64,000 nt of DNA from Phaeacidiphilus oryzae TH49 (GCF_000744815.1 NZ_JQMQ01000005.1:1806055-1870054); one strand, 5' to 3'. Counted from the stretch's first letter, positions 18,857 to 28,717 are shown. Notes: a model not told the origin generated them from the sequence alone. Numbers and translations are program-made.

Positions 18857-20007
18857 ACAACCCGCTCCGCGCCCACCCCGCGGCACCCCACCCACCCCGC
18901 ACGGGCCCCGCATGCAGCGCCGCGGGCGCGCGCCCCGCTACGCCCTGCCCGCCCGCCACCGCTCCCACTGGGCCAGCCACACCCTCTCCTCCTCGGCGCG
19001 CGCCCCGGCGCCCACCCCCGCCCCCACTGCCAGTCCCAGACCCGCCCCCACGCCCGCTGCGCCTCCGCGCTCCGCACCTCGCTGCCGAAGACCGCCCACC
19101 GCAGCGACTCCTCCAGCGCCGTCGCCCCCTCCGCGCCCCCCGGGAACCAGTCCACGCACTCCCCCAGCCGAATCATCTGGTTGACGAGGGCGGTGACCGC
19201 CTCCTCCGCCTCCTCCCGGCTCTCACCGGCCAGCCGCATCTGCTGACGGATCGTCAACTCCCAGAGCCTGGCCTGCCCCTCGGGCGCAGAGGCACCGCCG
19301 GGCTGCTGTCCGGCCGCCGCCCGCCGCCCCGCCTCCAGCGCATGCCGCACCGCCCGCTCCACCAGCTCCCGATGCGCGTCCACCCCGACGGCCGCACCCG
19401 CGGCCGCGCCCTCGCCCTCGGCCTCGCCCTCGGTCACCCACTCCGCCGCGCGCCCGGCCTCGGCCTCCACCGCCCGCAACCGCCCCACCGCATACGGCAG
19501 CAGGTCGCGGACCGTCTCCAGCTCGACGACGTCCACCGCCACCCCGCGCCCCACCACCGTGAGGAGCAGCGGTTCCTGACCGGCCGTCAGCTGCGGCGGC
19601 GCATCCGGCTCCGCCCGCAGCCGCATCGCCCAGACCTCCCCCCGCCGCCGTCCGTCGAAGGCCAGCGCGAGGCCGTCCACCACCACCCGCGCCTCGAACC
19701 CGGCGCACACCCCGGCGCCCTCCGCGACCAGCTCGTCCAGCCCGCAGCCGCCCGGGTCGTCGACCGCGCTCTCCACCCGGACCCAGGCCCCCGTCCCGCC
19801 CCAGTCCCCGTGCTCCAGGCCGACCTTGACGATCCGCCCGGCCGACCGCGCCCACCCGCCGAGCGCCCGCTCGCCGGACGGCAGCGACCCCTCGCGCAGC
19901 CCGAACACCGGGAAGCCGGCCTCCGCCACGACCCGCAGGTCCTCCTCGGCCTGCTCCCGCAGCCGCCGCTCGAACTCGGCACCTTCGAGCCGTCCCACAA
20001 AGCGCAT
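18835..20007 (-). CDS. Conserved-looking hypothetical protein, probable frameshift near the C-terminus
   Basis: I do not recognise this 390-residue protein. It starts MRFVGRLEGAEFERRLREQAEED and is mixed alpha/beta with an acidic middle and an Ala/Gly-rich linker near 200-215. No signal or membrane segment is seen. From about 19025 downward the written frame uses many A/T-ending codons. The frame one base back is fully G/C-ending, reads AEEERVWLAQWERWRAGRA and stops at 18938. One missing C in the C5 runs at 19015-19025 would restore this end and remove the overlap with pucR. It lies 227 bases downstream of another unknown gene (20097-21779) on the same strand, so the two may form a unit. Confidence 0.65.
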   Translation of the reverse strand: MRFVGRLEGAEFERRLREQAEEDLRVVAEAGFPVFGLREGSLPSGERALGGWARSAGRIVKVGLEHGDWGGTGAWVRVESAVDDPGGCGLDELVAEGAGVCAGFEARVVVDGLALAFDGRRRGEVWAMRLRAEPDAPPQLTAGQEPLLLTVVGRGVAVDVVELETVRDLLPYAVGRLRAVEAEAGRAAEWVTEGEAEGEGAAAGAAVGVDAHRELVERAVRHALEAGRRAAAGQQPGGASAPEGQARLWELTIRQQMRLAGESREEAEEAVTALVNQMIRLGECVDWFPGGAEGATALEESLRWAVFGSEVRSAEAQRAWGRVWDWQWGRGWAPGRAPRRRGCGWPSGSGGGRAGRSGARARGAACGARAGWVGCRGVGAERVVQVGRRS

Positions 20008-20096
20008 CGCGACTACCCCATCGCTCGCCCGTCCCGGTCCATCATCCCGGACCGCTCACCAGCGGATGACCGGCGACCGGCGACGCCCCGCCCGCC

Positions 20097-21779
20097 TCAC
20101 GCCCCGCTGCCGCTGCGCGCCTTGTGCGCGGCCCGCCGGGCCTCCTTGACCACCGTACGGTCCGGGTGCAACTCCCCGATCGCGTCCAGTACTTCGGCGG
20201 TGTACGGGTGGTCGATCCGCCAGAACTCGTCGAAGAAGGCCGCCGGGTCCTGCCGCGCCGGCAGCTGCTCGACCAGCTCCTGCACGACGTCCAGCTCGAC
20301 CGCCTCGTCCAGGATCTGCGCGGCGAGGGTGTCCACCGTGGTCCACAGCAGCAGCGACCGCTCCGGCGCCGGCACGTCCGCCGCGCCGTGGTCCACCAGC
20401 CAGGCCCGCGCGAACCCGCCCAGCTGCGGATCGTCCAGCGCCCCGCGCACGGCGGGCTCCGCCCCGGCGCCCAGCTCGGAGAGGGCGACCTGGCAGAACA
20501 TCCGCCGCACCGGGCTCAGCGGATCGGTTCCGCGCGCGGCGGCGAGCAGCTCCTCGGCGGCGACCACCGGCTGGCGGCCGGCCGCCCACTCCCGGATCTC
20601 CTCCTCCGGCAGCACGTTCGCCGCCTCGGTGATCCCGGTGAGCAGCTCCTTCGCGGTGCCGCCCGCGTGCGCCCCGATCAGCGGCGCGTCATAGCCCTCG
20701 GCGATCAGCCAGGTCCGTACGGCGTGGGCGCCGAGCGGCGTCAGCCGCACATGCCCGAAGCGCGCCGCCTCGGCCTCGCTGACCTCGATCCGGCCGCCCT
20801 TCGACGCCGCCTCCGAGCCCTCCGCGCCCCCCGCGCCCTCCGGGGCCTCCGCGCCCTCGGGCGCCTCCCGGCCCTCCGAGCCGTCCGCGTCCTCGGACTC
20901 CTCGAACAGCTCCGGGTCGATCGGCCGGTAGTCCAGCACCCCGATCTCCGCCAGATCCTGGAACATCGGGTCGAGCTCCACCATCACCGAGGTGATCTCG
21001 CCCAGCATCTCCTGGTCCGGCTCCTCGCCCTCCGGCACCACCAGCAGCGCGGCCAGCACCCCGAGCGGCATCGGCTCGGTGGCCTCGGCCGCGAGCGCGG
21101 TCGCGGTGTAGAGGGCGAGGAGGGCCTCGTCCAGGAGGTCCTCGGCCTCCTCGGTGGCCTCCTCGATCCGGGCGTACTCGGCGTCCGCCGCCGCCTCCAG
21201 CTCGGACTGCGAGGGCTCGGACGAGGAGGCGCCCTCCGCGCCGTCCTGCGCGGCCCCGAAGAGCGCGTCGACGTCGGCCTCCGCCTCGACGGCCGTCTCC
21301 AGCACCACCGACGCGGCCAGCTCCCAGAGCGCCAGCACGGACTCCGGGTCCGACTCGTCCAGCGCGTTCAGTGCCGCCCCGGGCCGGGCCACCTCGCCGG
21401 CGGCCTCGCCCCCGGTCCCCTCGCCGGACTTCTCCAGCGCGACCAGCTCCAGGTCGACGGCCAGCGGCCAGGCCCGCCACAGCAGCCCGTCGCCGTCCTC
21501 CCCGGTGATGCCCAACTCCCGCTCGGCCGCGGCCTCCTGACCAGACGTCAGGTCGCCCCACTCGTCCACGGGGCAGCCCGCACCGTCCTCCCGCCCGGTC
21601 CACCGGGCCAGCCGCAGCGCGGCGGAGAACAGCGGGGACCCCGCGGCCGCCGCGGCCAGCTCGGCCCGCGGCGCCAGCCGCACCGGCGGCACCACGACCG
21701 GCTCGTCGTTGCCCTGCTCACCCGACTCCTCGACGTCCCAATCGAGTTCGCCATACATTTCGGGGCGTCGTCCGGCCAT
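20097..21779 (-). CDS. Hypothetical acidic protein
   Basis: A 560-residue cytoplasmic-looking protein of unknown function. It is very acidic, with an Ala/Glu-rich middle (residues about 150-330) containing long helical stretches such as EEATEEAEDLLDEALLAL and a low-complexity EGAEAPEGAGGAEGSEA region. The N-terminal third (LFSAALRLARWTG, LLWRAWPLAVDLELVAL) and the C-terminal third, with the ERSLLLWTTVDTLAAQILDEA segment, look globular. The C-terminus is basic (RRAAHKARSGSGA). The ATG at 21779 has GAGGAG nine bases upstream; the frame is open to 21872. No motif gives a function. The suf operon ends in front of it, but the terminator at 21920 separates them. Confidence 0.8.
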   Translation of the reverse strand: MAGRRPEMYGELDWDVEESGEQGNDEPVVVPPVRLAPRAELAAAAAGSPLFSAALRLARWTGREDGAGCPVDEWGDLTSGQEAAAERELGITGEDGDGLLWRAWPLAVDLELVALEKSGEGTGGEAAGEVARPGAALNALDESDPESVLALWELAASVVLETAVEAEADVDALFGAAQDGAEGASSSEPSQSELEAAADAEYARIEEATEEAEDLLDEALLALYTATALAAEATEPMPLGVLAALLVVPEGEEPDQEMLGEITSVMVELDPMFQDLAEIGVLDYRPIDPELFEESEDADGSEGREAPEGAEAPEGAGGAEGSEAASKGGRIEVSEAEAARFGHVRLTPLGAHAVRTWLIAEGYDAPLIGAHAGGTAKELLTGITEAANVLPEEEIREWAAGRQPVVAAEELLAAARGTDPLSPVRRMFCQVALSELGAGAEPAVRGALDDPQLGGFARAWLVDHGAADVPAPERSLLLWTTVDTLAAQILDEAVELDVVQELVEQLPARQDPAAFFDEFWRIDHPYTAEVLDAIGELHPDRTVVKEARRAAHKARSGSGA

Positions 21780-21919
21780 GGCGCTCGTTCTCCTCGGATC
21801 TGGTGCGGCTCTCGTGCAGCCTGAGGCAGGCTGACAGCCTAGCCCCTGCACTCCATCCCACCGGTCCCTCACGCGGGTGACAGCGCCTCGACCACCACTC
21901 GAACCGCGGGGAAACGGGA

Positions 21920-21964
21920 ACGGCCGCGGAACGCCCTCCGAAAGGAGGTACGCTCCGCGGCCGT
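21920..21964 (-). terminator. Terminator of the suf operon
   Basis: An 11-base perfect stem (21920-21930 with 21954-21964) encloses a second stem CCTCC/GGAGG with a GAAA loop at 21935-21948. It lies directly after the stop of sufT. Confidence 0.8.
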
Positions 21965-21983
21965 CCGCGATTCGATCGAGCGG

Positions 21984-22391
21984 TCAGACGTTGAAGCCCA
22001 GCGCGCGCAGCTGGTCGCGCCCGTCGTCGGTGATCTTGTCCGGGCCCCACGGCGGCATCCAGACCCAGTTGATCCGCAGGTCCTTGACCAGACCGTCGGT
22101 GGCGCTGCGCGCCTGGTCCTCGATCACGTCGGTCAGCGGGCAGGCGGCGGAGGTCAGCGTCATGTCGACGGTGGCCGTGTCGGCCTCGTCCACATGCAGG
22201 CCGTAGATCAGGCCCAGATTGACCACGTCGATCCCGAGCTCCGGGTCGACGACGTCCATCAGGGCCTCCCTGAGGTCCTCCACCGAGACCGTGCCCTTGG
22301 ACACGAAGGCCTCGTCCGAGGCCTCGGCAGCGGCACCGCCCTCCGCGGCGCTCCCCGCGGTGTTCTCTTCGGTGTTCACACTCTCGCTCAC
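21984..22391 (-). CDS. SufT-like iron-sulfur assembly factor (DUF59/MIP18 family)
   Basis: A 135-residue protein. After a low-complexity Ala/Glu N-terminus (about 35 residues) comes the MIP18/DUF59 domain: LREALMDVVDPELGIDVVNLGLIYG, then TLTSAACPLTDVIEDQ with the conserved Cys, and VWMPPWGPDKITDDGR near the end. Proteins of this group help deliver Fe-S clusters to target enzymes. The GTG at 22391 overlaps the sufU stop by four bases (GTGA), so it is the last gene of the suf operon. A longer frame upstream lies inside sufU and is rejected. Confidence 0.92.
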   Translation of the reverse strand: MSESVNTEENTAGSAAEGGAAAEASDEAFVSKGTVSVEDLREALMDVVDPELGIDVVNLGLIYGLHVDEADTATVDMTLTSAACPLTDVIEDQARSATDGLVKDLRINWVWMPPWGPDKITDDGRDQLRALGFNV

Positions 22392-22831
22392 ACGGCCTCC
22401 TTCGCCAGAGCCTTCGCGGTGGCGTCCTTCCAGGCCATCCAGGACAGCAGGGCGCACTTCACCCGTGCCGGGTACTTGGAGACGCCGGCGAACGCCACCG
22501 CGTCCTCCAGCACCTCCTCGTCGCCCTCCATCTGGCCCTTGCTCTGCATCAGCTCAAGGAAGGCCTCCTGCACGGCCTGAGCCTCGCCGAGCGTCTTCCC
22601 CACCAGCATGTCGTTCAACACGGACGCCGAGGCCTGGCTGATCGAACAGCCCTGCGACTCGTACGACACGTCCTCGATCCGCTGGCCGTCCAGCTTCACC
22701 CGCAGGGTGATCTCGTCACCGCAGGTGGGGTTGACGTGATGCACCTCGGCGTCGCCGTCCCGCAGCCCCTTGCCGTGCGGGTTGCGGTAGTGGTCCAGGA
22801 TGATCTCCTGGTACATCGATTCCAGCTTCAC
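22388..22831 (-). CDS. sufU: SufU-type cysteine desulfurase sulfur acceptor
   Basis: A 147-residue SufU protein, the zinc-dependent sulfurtransferase that takes persulfide from SufS. The three zinc-binding Cys are C37 in NPTCGDE (with D39), C62 in SQGCSISQAS and C126 in VKCALLSW. It starts at ATG 22831, 28 bases after sufS. It overlaps the sufT start by four bases. Confidence 0.95.
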   Translation of the reverse strand: MKLESMYQEIILDHYRNPHGKGLRDGDAEVHHVNPTCGDEITLRVKLDGQRIEDVSYESQGCSISQASASVLNDMLVGKTLGEAQAVQEAFLELMQSKGQMEGDEEVLEDAVAFAGVSKYPARVKCALLSWMAWKDATAKALAKEAV

Positions 22832-22859
22832 GCGAGGCGCCTCCTAACCGAATCTCTGC

Positions 22860-24128
22860 TCATCCGAAGAACTGACGCACATGCTCGAGACCGTCGACCA
22901 GCGCGTCGACCTCGCCCGGCGTCGAGTACAGATAGAAGGACGCCCGCGTGGTCGCGGGAATTCCGTACCGCAGGCAGACCGGCCGCGCGCAGTGGTGGCC
23001 GACCCGGACCGCGATCCCCTGCTCGTCCAGCACCTGCCCCACATCGTGGGGGTGGATGTCGCCGAGGGTGAAGGAGATCGCGGAGCCCCGGTCCACGGCG
23101 TCCGTCGGGCCGACGATCCGCAGGTCGGGGACCTCCTTCAGCCGCTCAAGCGCATACGCGGTGAGCGCCTGCTCATGCGCGGCGATCTTCTCGATCCCCA
23201 CCGACCGCAGGTAGTCGACGGCCGCGCCCAGCCCGATCGCCTCGGCGATCGCCGGCGTCCCCGCCTCGTACTTGTGCGGCGCCGGGGCGTACGTGGAGGA
23301 GTTCATCGAAACGGTCTCGATCATCTCCCCGCCGCCCAGGAACGGCGGCAGGTCCTCCAGCAGCTCCTGCCGGCCCCACAGCACGCCGATGCCGGTCGGA
23401 CCGCACATCTTGTGCCCGGTGAAGGCCACGAAGTCCGCGCCCAGCGCCTGCACGTCCACCGGCATGTGCGGGACGGCCTGCGAGGCGTCGACCACGACCA
23501 GCGCGCCGACGTCCTGCGCCCGCCGCACGATCCGGTCGATCGGGTTGTGGGTGCCCAGCACGTTGGAGACCAGGACGATCGAGACGACCTTGGTCCGCTC
23601 GGTGATGACCTGCTCGATGTTCGACAGGTCGAGACGGCCCTCGTCGGTCAGCCCGAACCACTTGAGCCCGGCGCCGGTCCGCTGCGCCAGCAGCTGCCAC
23701 GGAACGATGTTGGAGTGGTGCTCCATCTCCGTGATGACGACCTCGGCCCCGGCCCCGACCCGGTACGGCTCGTCGGCCCAGCCCAGCAGGTTGGCGACCA
23801 GGTTGAGGCTCTCGGAGGCGTTCTTGGTGAACACCACCTCGTTCCGGCTGGGCGCGTTGATGAACTCGGCGACCTTGTCCCGGGCGCCCTCGTACGCCTC
23901 GGTGGCCTCCTCGGCGAGGACGTGGACACCGCGGTGGACGTTGGCGTTGTACCGCTCGTAGTAGTCGGCCAGGGCGTCCAGCACCTGGCGGGGCTTCTGC
24001 GAGGTGGCCGCGTTGTCCAGGTAGACCAGGGGCTTCCCGTCGTGCAGCTGGCGCTGCAGGATCGGGAAGTCCTTACGGACCGCGTCCGTGTCGAGCAGCC
24101 CGCTGAGCTGCTGCGAGGTTGAAGTCAC
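22860..24128 (-). CDS. sufS: Cysteine desulfurase SufS
   Basis: A 422-residue group II, PLP-dependent cysteine desulfurase that takes sulfur from L-cysteine for Fe-S cluster assembly. The PLP Lys is in FTGHKMCGPTG, and the active-site Cys that carries the persulfide is in RVGHHCARPVC. YLDNAATSQKP near residue 35 and STYAPAPHKYEAGTP are typical. It overlaps sufC by four bases. Confidence 0.96.
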   Translation of the reverse strand: MTSTSQQLSGLLDTDAVRKDFPILQRQLHDGKPLVYLDNAATSQKPRQVLDALADYYERYNANVHRGVHVLAEEATEAYEGARDKVAEFINAPSRNEVVFTKNASESLNLVANLLGWADEPYRVGAGAEVVITEMEHHSNIVPWQLLAQRTGAGLKWFGLTDEGRLDLSNIEQVITERTKVVSIVLVSNVLGTHNPIDRIVRRAQDVGALVVVDASQAVPHMPVDVQALGADFVAFTGHKMCGPTGIGVLWGRQELLEDLPPFLGGGEMIETVSMNSSTYAPAPHKYEAGTPAIAEAIGLGAAVDYLRSVGIEKIAAHEQALTAYALERLKEVPDLRIVGPTDAVDRGSAISFTLGDIHPHDVGQVLDEQGIAVRVGHHCARPVCLRYGIPATTRASFYLYSTPGEVDALVDGLEHVRQFFG

Positions 24129-24889
24129 TCGGCTGCGCCACCCTTCACGTACGCCTCGTAGCCCTCGTTCTCCAGCTTGTCGGCGAGCTCGGGACCGCCG
24201 GACTCGACGATCCGCCCGCCCGCGAAGACGTGGACGTAGTCGGGCTTGATGTAGCGGAGGATCCGCGTGTAGTGGGTGATCAGCAGGGTGCCGACCTCGC
24301 CGTTCTCGCGGACCCGGTTGACGCCCTCGGAGACGATCCGCAGCGCGTCGACGTCGAGGCCGGAGTCGGTCTCGTCGAGCACCGCGATCTTCGGCTTGAG
24401 GAGCTCCAGCTGGAGGATCTCGTGGCGCTTCTTCTCACCGCCGGAGAAGCCCTCGTTGACGTTGCGCTCGGCGAAGGCGGGGTCGATCTGGAGGCGCTCC
24501 ATGGCCTCCTTGACCTCCTTGACCCAGTGCCGCAGCTTGGGGGCCTCACCGCGGATGGCGGTGGCGGAGGTCCGCAGGAAGTTGGACACGGAGACGCCGG
24601 GCACCTCGACCGGGTACTGCATGGCGAGGAAGACGCCGGCCTTGGCCCGCTCGTCCACGGTCATCGCGAGGACGTCCTCGCCGTCCAGCAGCACGGTGCC
24701 GCCGGTGATCGTGTACTTCGGGTGGCCGGCCAGCGAGTAGGCCAGCGTCGACTTGCCGGAGCCGTTCGGACCCATGATGGCGTGGGTCTCGCCCTGCTTG
24801 ACCGTCAGGTCGACGCCCTTCAGGATCTCGCGGGGGCCGTTCTCGGCTTCAACGGTGACGTGCAGGTCGTTGATCTCAAGCGTTGCCAT
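24125..24889 (-). CDS. sufC: Fe-S cluster assembly ATPase SufC
   Basis: A 254-residue ABC-type ATPase of the SufBCD scaffold complex, soluble and cytoplasmic. Walker A is GPNGSGKSTL, the signature region is NEGFSGGEKKR, Walker B runs into AVLDETDSGLDVDAL, and the switch His is in LLITHYTRIL. It follows the Rieske gene by seven bases and overlaps sufS. Confidence 0.97.
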   Translation of the reverse strand: MATLEINDLHVTVEAENGPREILKGVDLTVKQGETHAIMGPNGSGKSTLAYSLAGHPKYTITGGTVLLDGEDVLAMTVDERAKAGVFLAMQYPVEVPGVSVSNFLRTSATAIRGEAPKLRHWVKEVKEAMERLQIDPAFAERNVNEGFSGGEKKRHEILQLELLKPKIAVLDETDSGLDVDALRIVSEGVNRVRENGEVGTLLITHYTRILRYIKPDYVHVFAGGRIVESGGPELADKLENEGYEAYVKGGAAE

Positions 24890-24896
24890 GGGTGAC

Positions 24897-25232
24897 TCAG
24901 GACTCCTGGTTGACGGCGACGAGCACGGCGGCGTCGGCGCCGTCTCCTTCGATCTTCACGGGGTACACGGGGACGGGCTTGGTGGCGGGCAGCCCGTTGG
25001 GCTTTCCGGTGCGCAGGTCGAAGGACGACCCGTGCAGCCAGCACTCGATGGAGCAGTCCTCGACCTCGCCCTCGGAGAGCGAGACGTGGGCGTGCGAGCA
25101 GATGTCGTTGATCGCGTAGACCTCGCCCTCCGCGCGGACCACGGCCACCGGCACCCCGCCGACCTCCACCCGCTTCGGGGTGTCCGGCTCCAACTCGCCG
25201 AGCGCGCACACCCGTTCAAAATTCGCGGTCAC
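24897..25232 (-). CDS. Rieske [2Fe-2S] ferredoxin-type protein of the suf operon
   Basis: A 111-residue soluble Rieske ferredoxin. The cluster ligands are C45 and H47 (CSH) and C64 and H67 (CWLH). It resembles the ferredoxin subunit of aromatic dioxygenases, but here it sits between sufD and sufC, a placement seen across actinobacteria, so a role in electron supply to Fe-S assembly is the reasonable inference. The GTG at 25232 overlaps the sufD stop by four bases; the longer open frame upstream is inside sufD. Confidence 0.92.
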   Translation of the reverse strand: MTANFERVCALGELEPDTPKRVEVGGVPVAVVRAEGEVYAINDICSHAHVSLSEGEVEDCSIECWLHGSSFDLRTGKPNGLPATKPVPVYPVKIEGDGADAAVLVAVNQES

Positions 25233-26455
25233 GAGACGACGGCCTCCAGCTCCTGCTCGACCTTGCCCATCAGCCGCTGCTGAAGCTCGGGCAGGCCGAT
25301 CTGCTGGACCAGCTCGCCGAAGAAGCCGAGCACCACCAGGCGGCGGGCCTCGTCCGCCGGGATGCCGCGGGCCTGCAGGTAGAAGAGCTGCTCGTCGTCG
25401 AAGCGGCCGGTGGCCGAGGCGTGGCCGGCCCCGACGATCTCGCCGGTCTCGATCTCCAGGTTCGGCACCGAGTCGACCCGGGCGCCGTCCGTGAGGACCA
25501 GGTTCCGGTTGAGCTCGTAGGTGTCGGTGCCGGTGGCCTCGGCCCGGATCAGCACGTCGCCGATCCACACCGCGTGGGCGTCGTCGCCCTGCAGCGCGCC
25601 CTTGTAGGCGACGTTGGAGCGGCAGTGCGGGGTGTCGTGGTCGATGAAGAGCCGGTGCTCCAGGTGCTGGCCGGCGTCGGCGAAGTAGAGCCCGAAGAGC
25701 TCGGCCTCGCCGCCCGGGGCGCCGTAGACGATCCGCGGGTGCAGCCGCACCAGGTCGCCGCCGAAGGTCACCACCACGGACTTGAAGCTCGCGTCCCGGC
25801 CGACCAGCGCGGTGTGCTGGGCGGCGTGGACGGCGGTGTCCTCCCAGTCCTGCACGGAGACCACGGTCAGCTTGGCGCCGTCCCCGATCAGGTACTCGAC
25901 GTTGGCCGCGAGCACCGCGTCGCCGGTGTGCTCGATGACCACCACGGCCTCGGCGAACGCGCCCACCTCGACCACCTGGTGGCCGTAGGCGGTGCCGCCC
26001 TCGCCGTGCACCGTGATCCGCACCGGCTCGGTCAGCACCGCGTCCTTGGGGATGGACACGACGCCGGCCTTCTCGAAGGAGGAGTAGGCCTGCGCGGCCA
26101 CCCGGTCCACCGGCTTGCCGGCCTTGCCGAGCCGCGCGTCGTCCCGGCCGACGGTCTCGACCCGCACGCCCTCCGGCGCGCTGACCTCGACCCGCACCGA
26201 GCCGCCCGCCTGGGCGGTGCCGTCGTGGAGGCCCTTCAGCCGGTGCAGCGGGGTGAACCGCCAGTTCTCCTCGCGCCCGCTGGGCACCGGGAAGTCCGCG
26301 ACGTCATAGGACTCGACGGCCTGCAGCCGGGCGTCGACGGGCTGCTCGACCCGGCCGGTGCCCGGCCCGGCCATCCGGCCACCGGCTCCCGTCGTGCCGG
26401 TCTCGATCGAACCGGCGGTGGTCGCCCCGCCGGGCGTGGTGGTTACGTCAGCCAT
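25229..26455 (-). CDS. sufD: Fe-S cluster assembly protein SufD
   Basis: A 408-residue scaffold protein of SufBCD. After a Thr/Gly-rich N-terminus (about 35 residues) come FPVPSGREENWRFTPL and the right-handed beta-helix core, ending in the conserved GHASATGRFDDEQLFYLQARGIPADEARRL region shared with SufB. It lies 58 bases after sufB and overlaps the Rieske gene. Confidence 0.95.
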   Translation of the reverse strand: MADVTTTPGGATTAGSIETGTTGAGGRMAGPGTGRVEQPVDARLQAVESYDVADFPVPSGREENWRFTPLHRLKGLHDGTAQAGGSVRVEVSAPEGVRVETVGRDDARLGKAGKPVDRVAAQAYSSFEKAGVVSIPKDAVLTEPVRITVHGEGGTAYGHQVVEVGAFAEAVVVIEHTGDAVLAANVEYLIGDGAKLTVVSVQDWEDTAVHAAQHTALVGRDASFKSVVVTFGGDLVRLHPRIVYGAPGGEAELFGLYFADAGQHLEHRLFIDHDTPHCRSNVAYKGALQGDDAHAVWIGDVLIRAEATGTDTYELNRNLVLTDGARVDSVPNLEIETGEIVGAGHASATGRFDDEQLFYLQARGIPADEARRLVVLGFFGELVQQIGLPELQQRLMGKVEQELEAVVS

Positions 26456-26513
26456 GGCTGTGGCTTAGCTCTCTTCTCTGGAAACCGTCAGTACCTGGAT
26501 GCGGGCGGAGGGG

Positions 26514-27935
26514 TCAGCCGACCGCGCCCTCCATCTGGAGCTCGATCAGCCGGTTGAGCTCCAGCGCGTACTCCATCGGCAGTTCGCGGGCGATCGGCTC
26601 GACGAAGCCGCGGACGATCATCGCCATCGCCTCCTGCTCGGTCAGGCCCCGGCTCATCAGGTAGAAGAGCTGGTCCTCGCTGACCTTGGAGACGGTCGCC
26701 TCGTGGCCCATCGACACGTCGTCCTCGCGGACGTCCTGGTACGGGTAGGTGTCCGAGCGCGAGACGGTGTCCACCAGCAGCGCGTCGCAGAGGACGTTCG
26801 ACTTGGCGCCGTGCGAGCCCTCGCTGACCTCGATCAGACCGCGGTACGAGGTACGGCCGCCGCCGCGGGCCACCGACTTCGACACGATCGACGAGGAGGT
26901 GTTGGGCGCCAGGTGCACCATCTTGGCGCCGGCGTCCTGGTGCTGGCCCTCGCCCGCGAAGGCGATGGACAGCGTCTCGCCCTTGGCGTGCTCGCCCATC
27001 AGGTAGACGGCCGGGTACTTCATGGTGACCTTGGAGCCGATGTTGCCGTCGACCCACTCCATGGTCGCGCCCTCGTGGGCGACGGCCCGCTTGGTCACCA
27101 GGTTGTAGACGTTGTTCGACCAGTTTTGGATCGTCGTGTAGCGGCAGCGGCCGCCCTTCTTGACGATGATCTCGACCACCGCGGAGTGCAGCGAGTCCGA
27201 CTTGTAGATCGGCGCGGTGCAGCCCTCGACGTAATGGACGTAGGCGTCCTCGTCGACGATGATCAGCGTCCGCTCGAACTGGCCCATGTTCTCGGTGTTG
27301 ATCCGGAAGTAGGCCTGCAGCGGGATGTCCACGTGCACGCCCTTCGGCACGTAGATGAACGATCCGCCGGACCACACGGCCGTGTTCAGCGAGGCGAACT
27401 TGTTGTCGCCGGCCGGGATCACGGTGCCGAAGTACTCCTTGAAGAGCTCCGGGTGCTCCTTGAGCGCGGTGTCGGTGTCGAGGAAGATGACGCCCTGCGC
27501 CTCCAGGTCCTCGCGGATCTGGTGGTAGACGACCTCGGACTCGTACTGCGCGGCGACACCCGCGACAAGACGCTGCTTCTCCGCCTCGGGGATGCCCAGC
27601 TTGTCGTAGGTGTTCTTGATGTCCTCGGGCAGCTCCTCCCAGGACTCGGCCTGCTGCTCGGTGGAGCGCACGAAGTACTTGATGTTGTCGAAGTCGATCC
27701 CGGTGAGGTCCGAGCCCCAGGTCGGCATCGGCTTCTTGCCGAACAGCTTCAGGCCCTTGAGCCGAAGCTTGAGCATCCACTCCGGCTCGTTCTTCTTCGC
27801 GGAGATGTCACGGACGACGTCCTCGCTGAGACCGCGCCTGGCGCTGGCGCCCGCGACGTCGGAGTCGGCCCAGCCGTACTCGTAGGTGCCCAGGCCCTCG
27901 AGCTCTGGGTGGGCAGTCTCTGCGGGCAGAGTCAT
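26514..27935 (-). CDS. sufB: Fe-S cluster assembly protein SufB
   Basis: A 473-residue core scaffold subunit where clusters are built with SufC and Suf[20 protein letters not shown], the [22 protein letters not shown] region, [12 protein letters not shown] and [18 protein letters not shown] are highly conserved SufB segments. The ATG at 27935 overlaps the sufR stop by four bases (ATGA). Confidence 0.97.
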   Translation of the reverse strand: MTLPAETAHPELEGLGTYEYGWADSDVAGASARRGLSEDVVRDISAKKNEPEWMLKLRLKGLKLFGKKPMPTWGSDLTGIDFDNIKYFVRSTEQQAESWEELPEDIKNTYDKLGIPEAEKQRLVAGVAAQYESEVVYHQIREDLEAQGVIFLDTDTALKEHPELFKEYFGTVIPAGDNKFASLNTAVWSGGSFIYVPKGVHVDIPLQAYFRINTENMGQFERTLIIVDEDAYVHYVEGCTAPIYKSDSLHSAVVEIIVKKGGRCRYTTIQNWSNNVYNLVTKRAVAHEGATMEWVDGNIGSKVTMKYPAVYLMGEHAKGETLSIAFAGEGQHQDAGAKMVHLAPNTSSSIVSKSVARGGGRTSYRGLIEVSEGSHGAKSNVLCDALLVDTVSRSDTYPYQDVREDDVSMGHEATVSKVSEDQLFYLMSRGLTEQEAMAMIVRGFVEPIARELPMEYALELNRLIELQMEGAVG

Positions 27936-28717
27936 GCGGGGTTCCTCCCGGACGGAGTGGTACTGCGATCGTTGGGCTGCGGGGCGCCGGCGGGGCCGGG
28001 CACGTACGTGGTGCAGACCCCGTCGCCGTGGGCGATGGTGGCCAGCCGCTGCACGTGGGTGTCCAGAACCTTGGAGAAGACTTCCGTCTCCGCCTCGCAG
28101 AACTGGGGGAACTGCTCGGCGATGTGGGCCACCGGGCAGTGGTGCTGGCAGAGCTGCTCGCCGACGGGGCCGGAGGCGCCCGCGCCGGACGGGACACGCC
28201 GCACTCCGGCAGCGTACCCGTCCGCGGAGAGCGCCTCCGCAAGGGCCTCGGCGGGCGTCCGCCCCTCCTCGGCACGGGCCTCGGCGACGGCGGCCCGGTA
28301 ACGCTCCACCTGGGCCTCCAGCCGGGCCCTGGCGAAGGAGGCGACCGCCTCCGCACCCGCCTCGCCGCCGCCGGCCTGGTCCGCGATGAACTTCATCGCG
28401 TCCGCGGCCAGCTTGTCGTAGGCCTGGTAGAAGGCGGAGCGCCCGGAGTCGGTGAGCGCGAAGACCTTGGCCGGCCGGCCGCGCCCGCGGTGCCCGTACA
28501 CCCGCTGTTCACGGGGCTCGACCAGGCCGGCCGCGACCAGCGCGTCCAGATGCCGGCGGACGGCGGCCTGGGTCAGGCTCAGCCGCTCCGCGAGGTCCCC
28601 GGCGGTGGAGGGGCCGTGGTCGAGGATCGAGCGCGCGACGCGATCGCGCGTGTTGCGGTGGGCGGCCTGCTCGGCCGCCTCCGACACCCGCTCCTGCCTC
28701 GTGCGCGCGTTTTTCAC
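27932..28717 (-). CDS. sufR: SufR-type Fe-S-sensing transcriptional regulator
   Basis: A 261-residue winged-helix regulator, first gene of the suf operon. The helix-turn-helix covers residues of about 27-85 ([13 protein letters not shown]). Cys190, Cys194 and Cys207 in the [19 protein letters not shown] region are the expected ligands of a [4Fe-4S] cluster, with which SufR senses cluster supply and represses suf. The start is taken at GTG 28717. It has no ribosome binding site, but a -10 box ends seven bases before it, which fits a leaderless mRNA. A frame extension to 28753 exists but lies within the promoter. Confidence 0.92.
   Translation of the reverse strand: MKNARTRQERVSEAAEQAAHRNTRDRVARSILDHGPSTAGDLAERLSLTQAAVRRHLDALVAAGLVEPREQRVYGHRGRGRPAKVFALTDSGRSAFYQAYDKLAADAMKFIADQAGGGEAGAEAVASFARARLEAQVERYRAAVAEARAEEGRTPAEALAEALSADGYAAGVRRVPSGAGASGPVGEQLCQHHCPVAHIAEQFPQFCEAETEVFSKVLDTHVQRLATIAHGDGVCTTYVPGPAGAPQPNDRSTTPSGRNPA

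Noticed and set aside
25233-25568. Longer N-terminus for the suf Rieske protein
   Set aside because: The extra part lies inside sufD, is Arg/Pro/Gly-rich as shadows are, and a GTGA-coupled start at 25232 is present.
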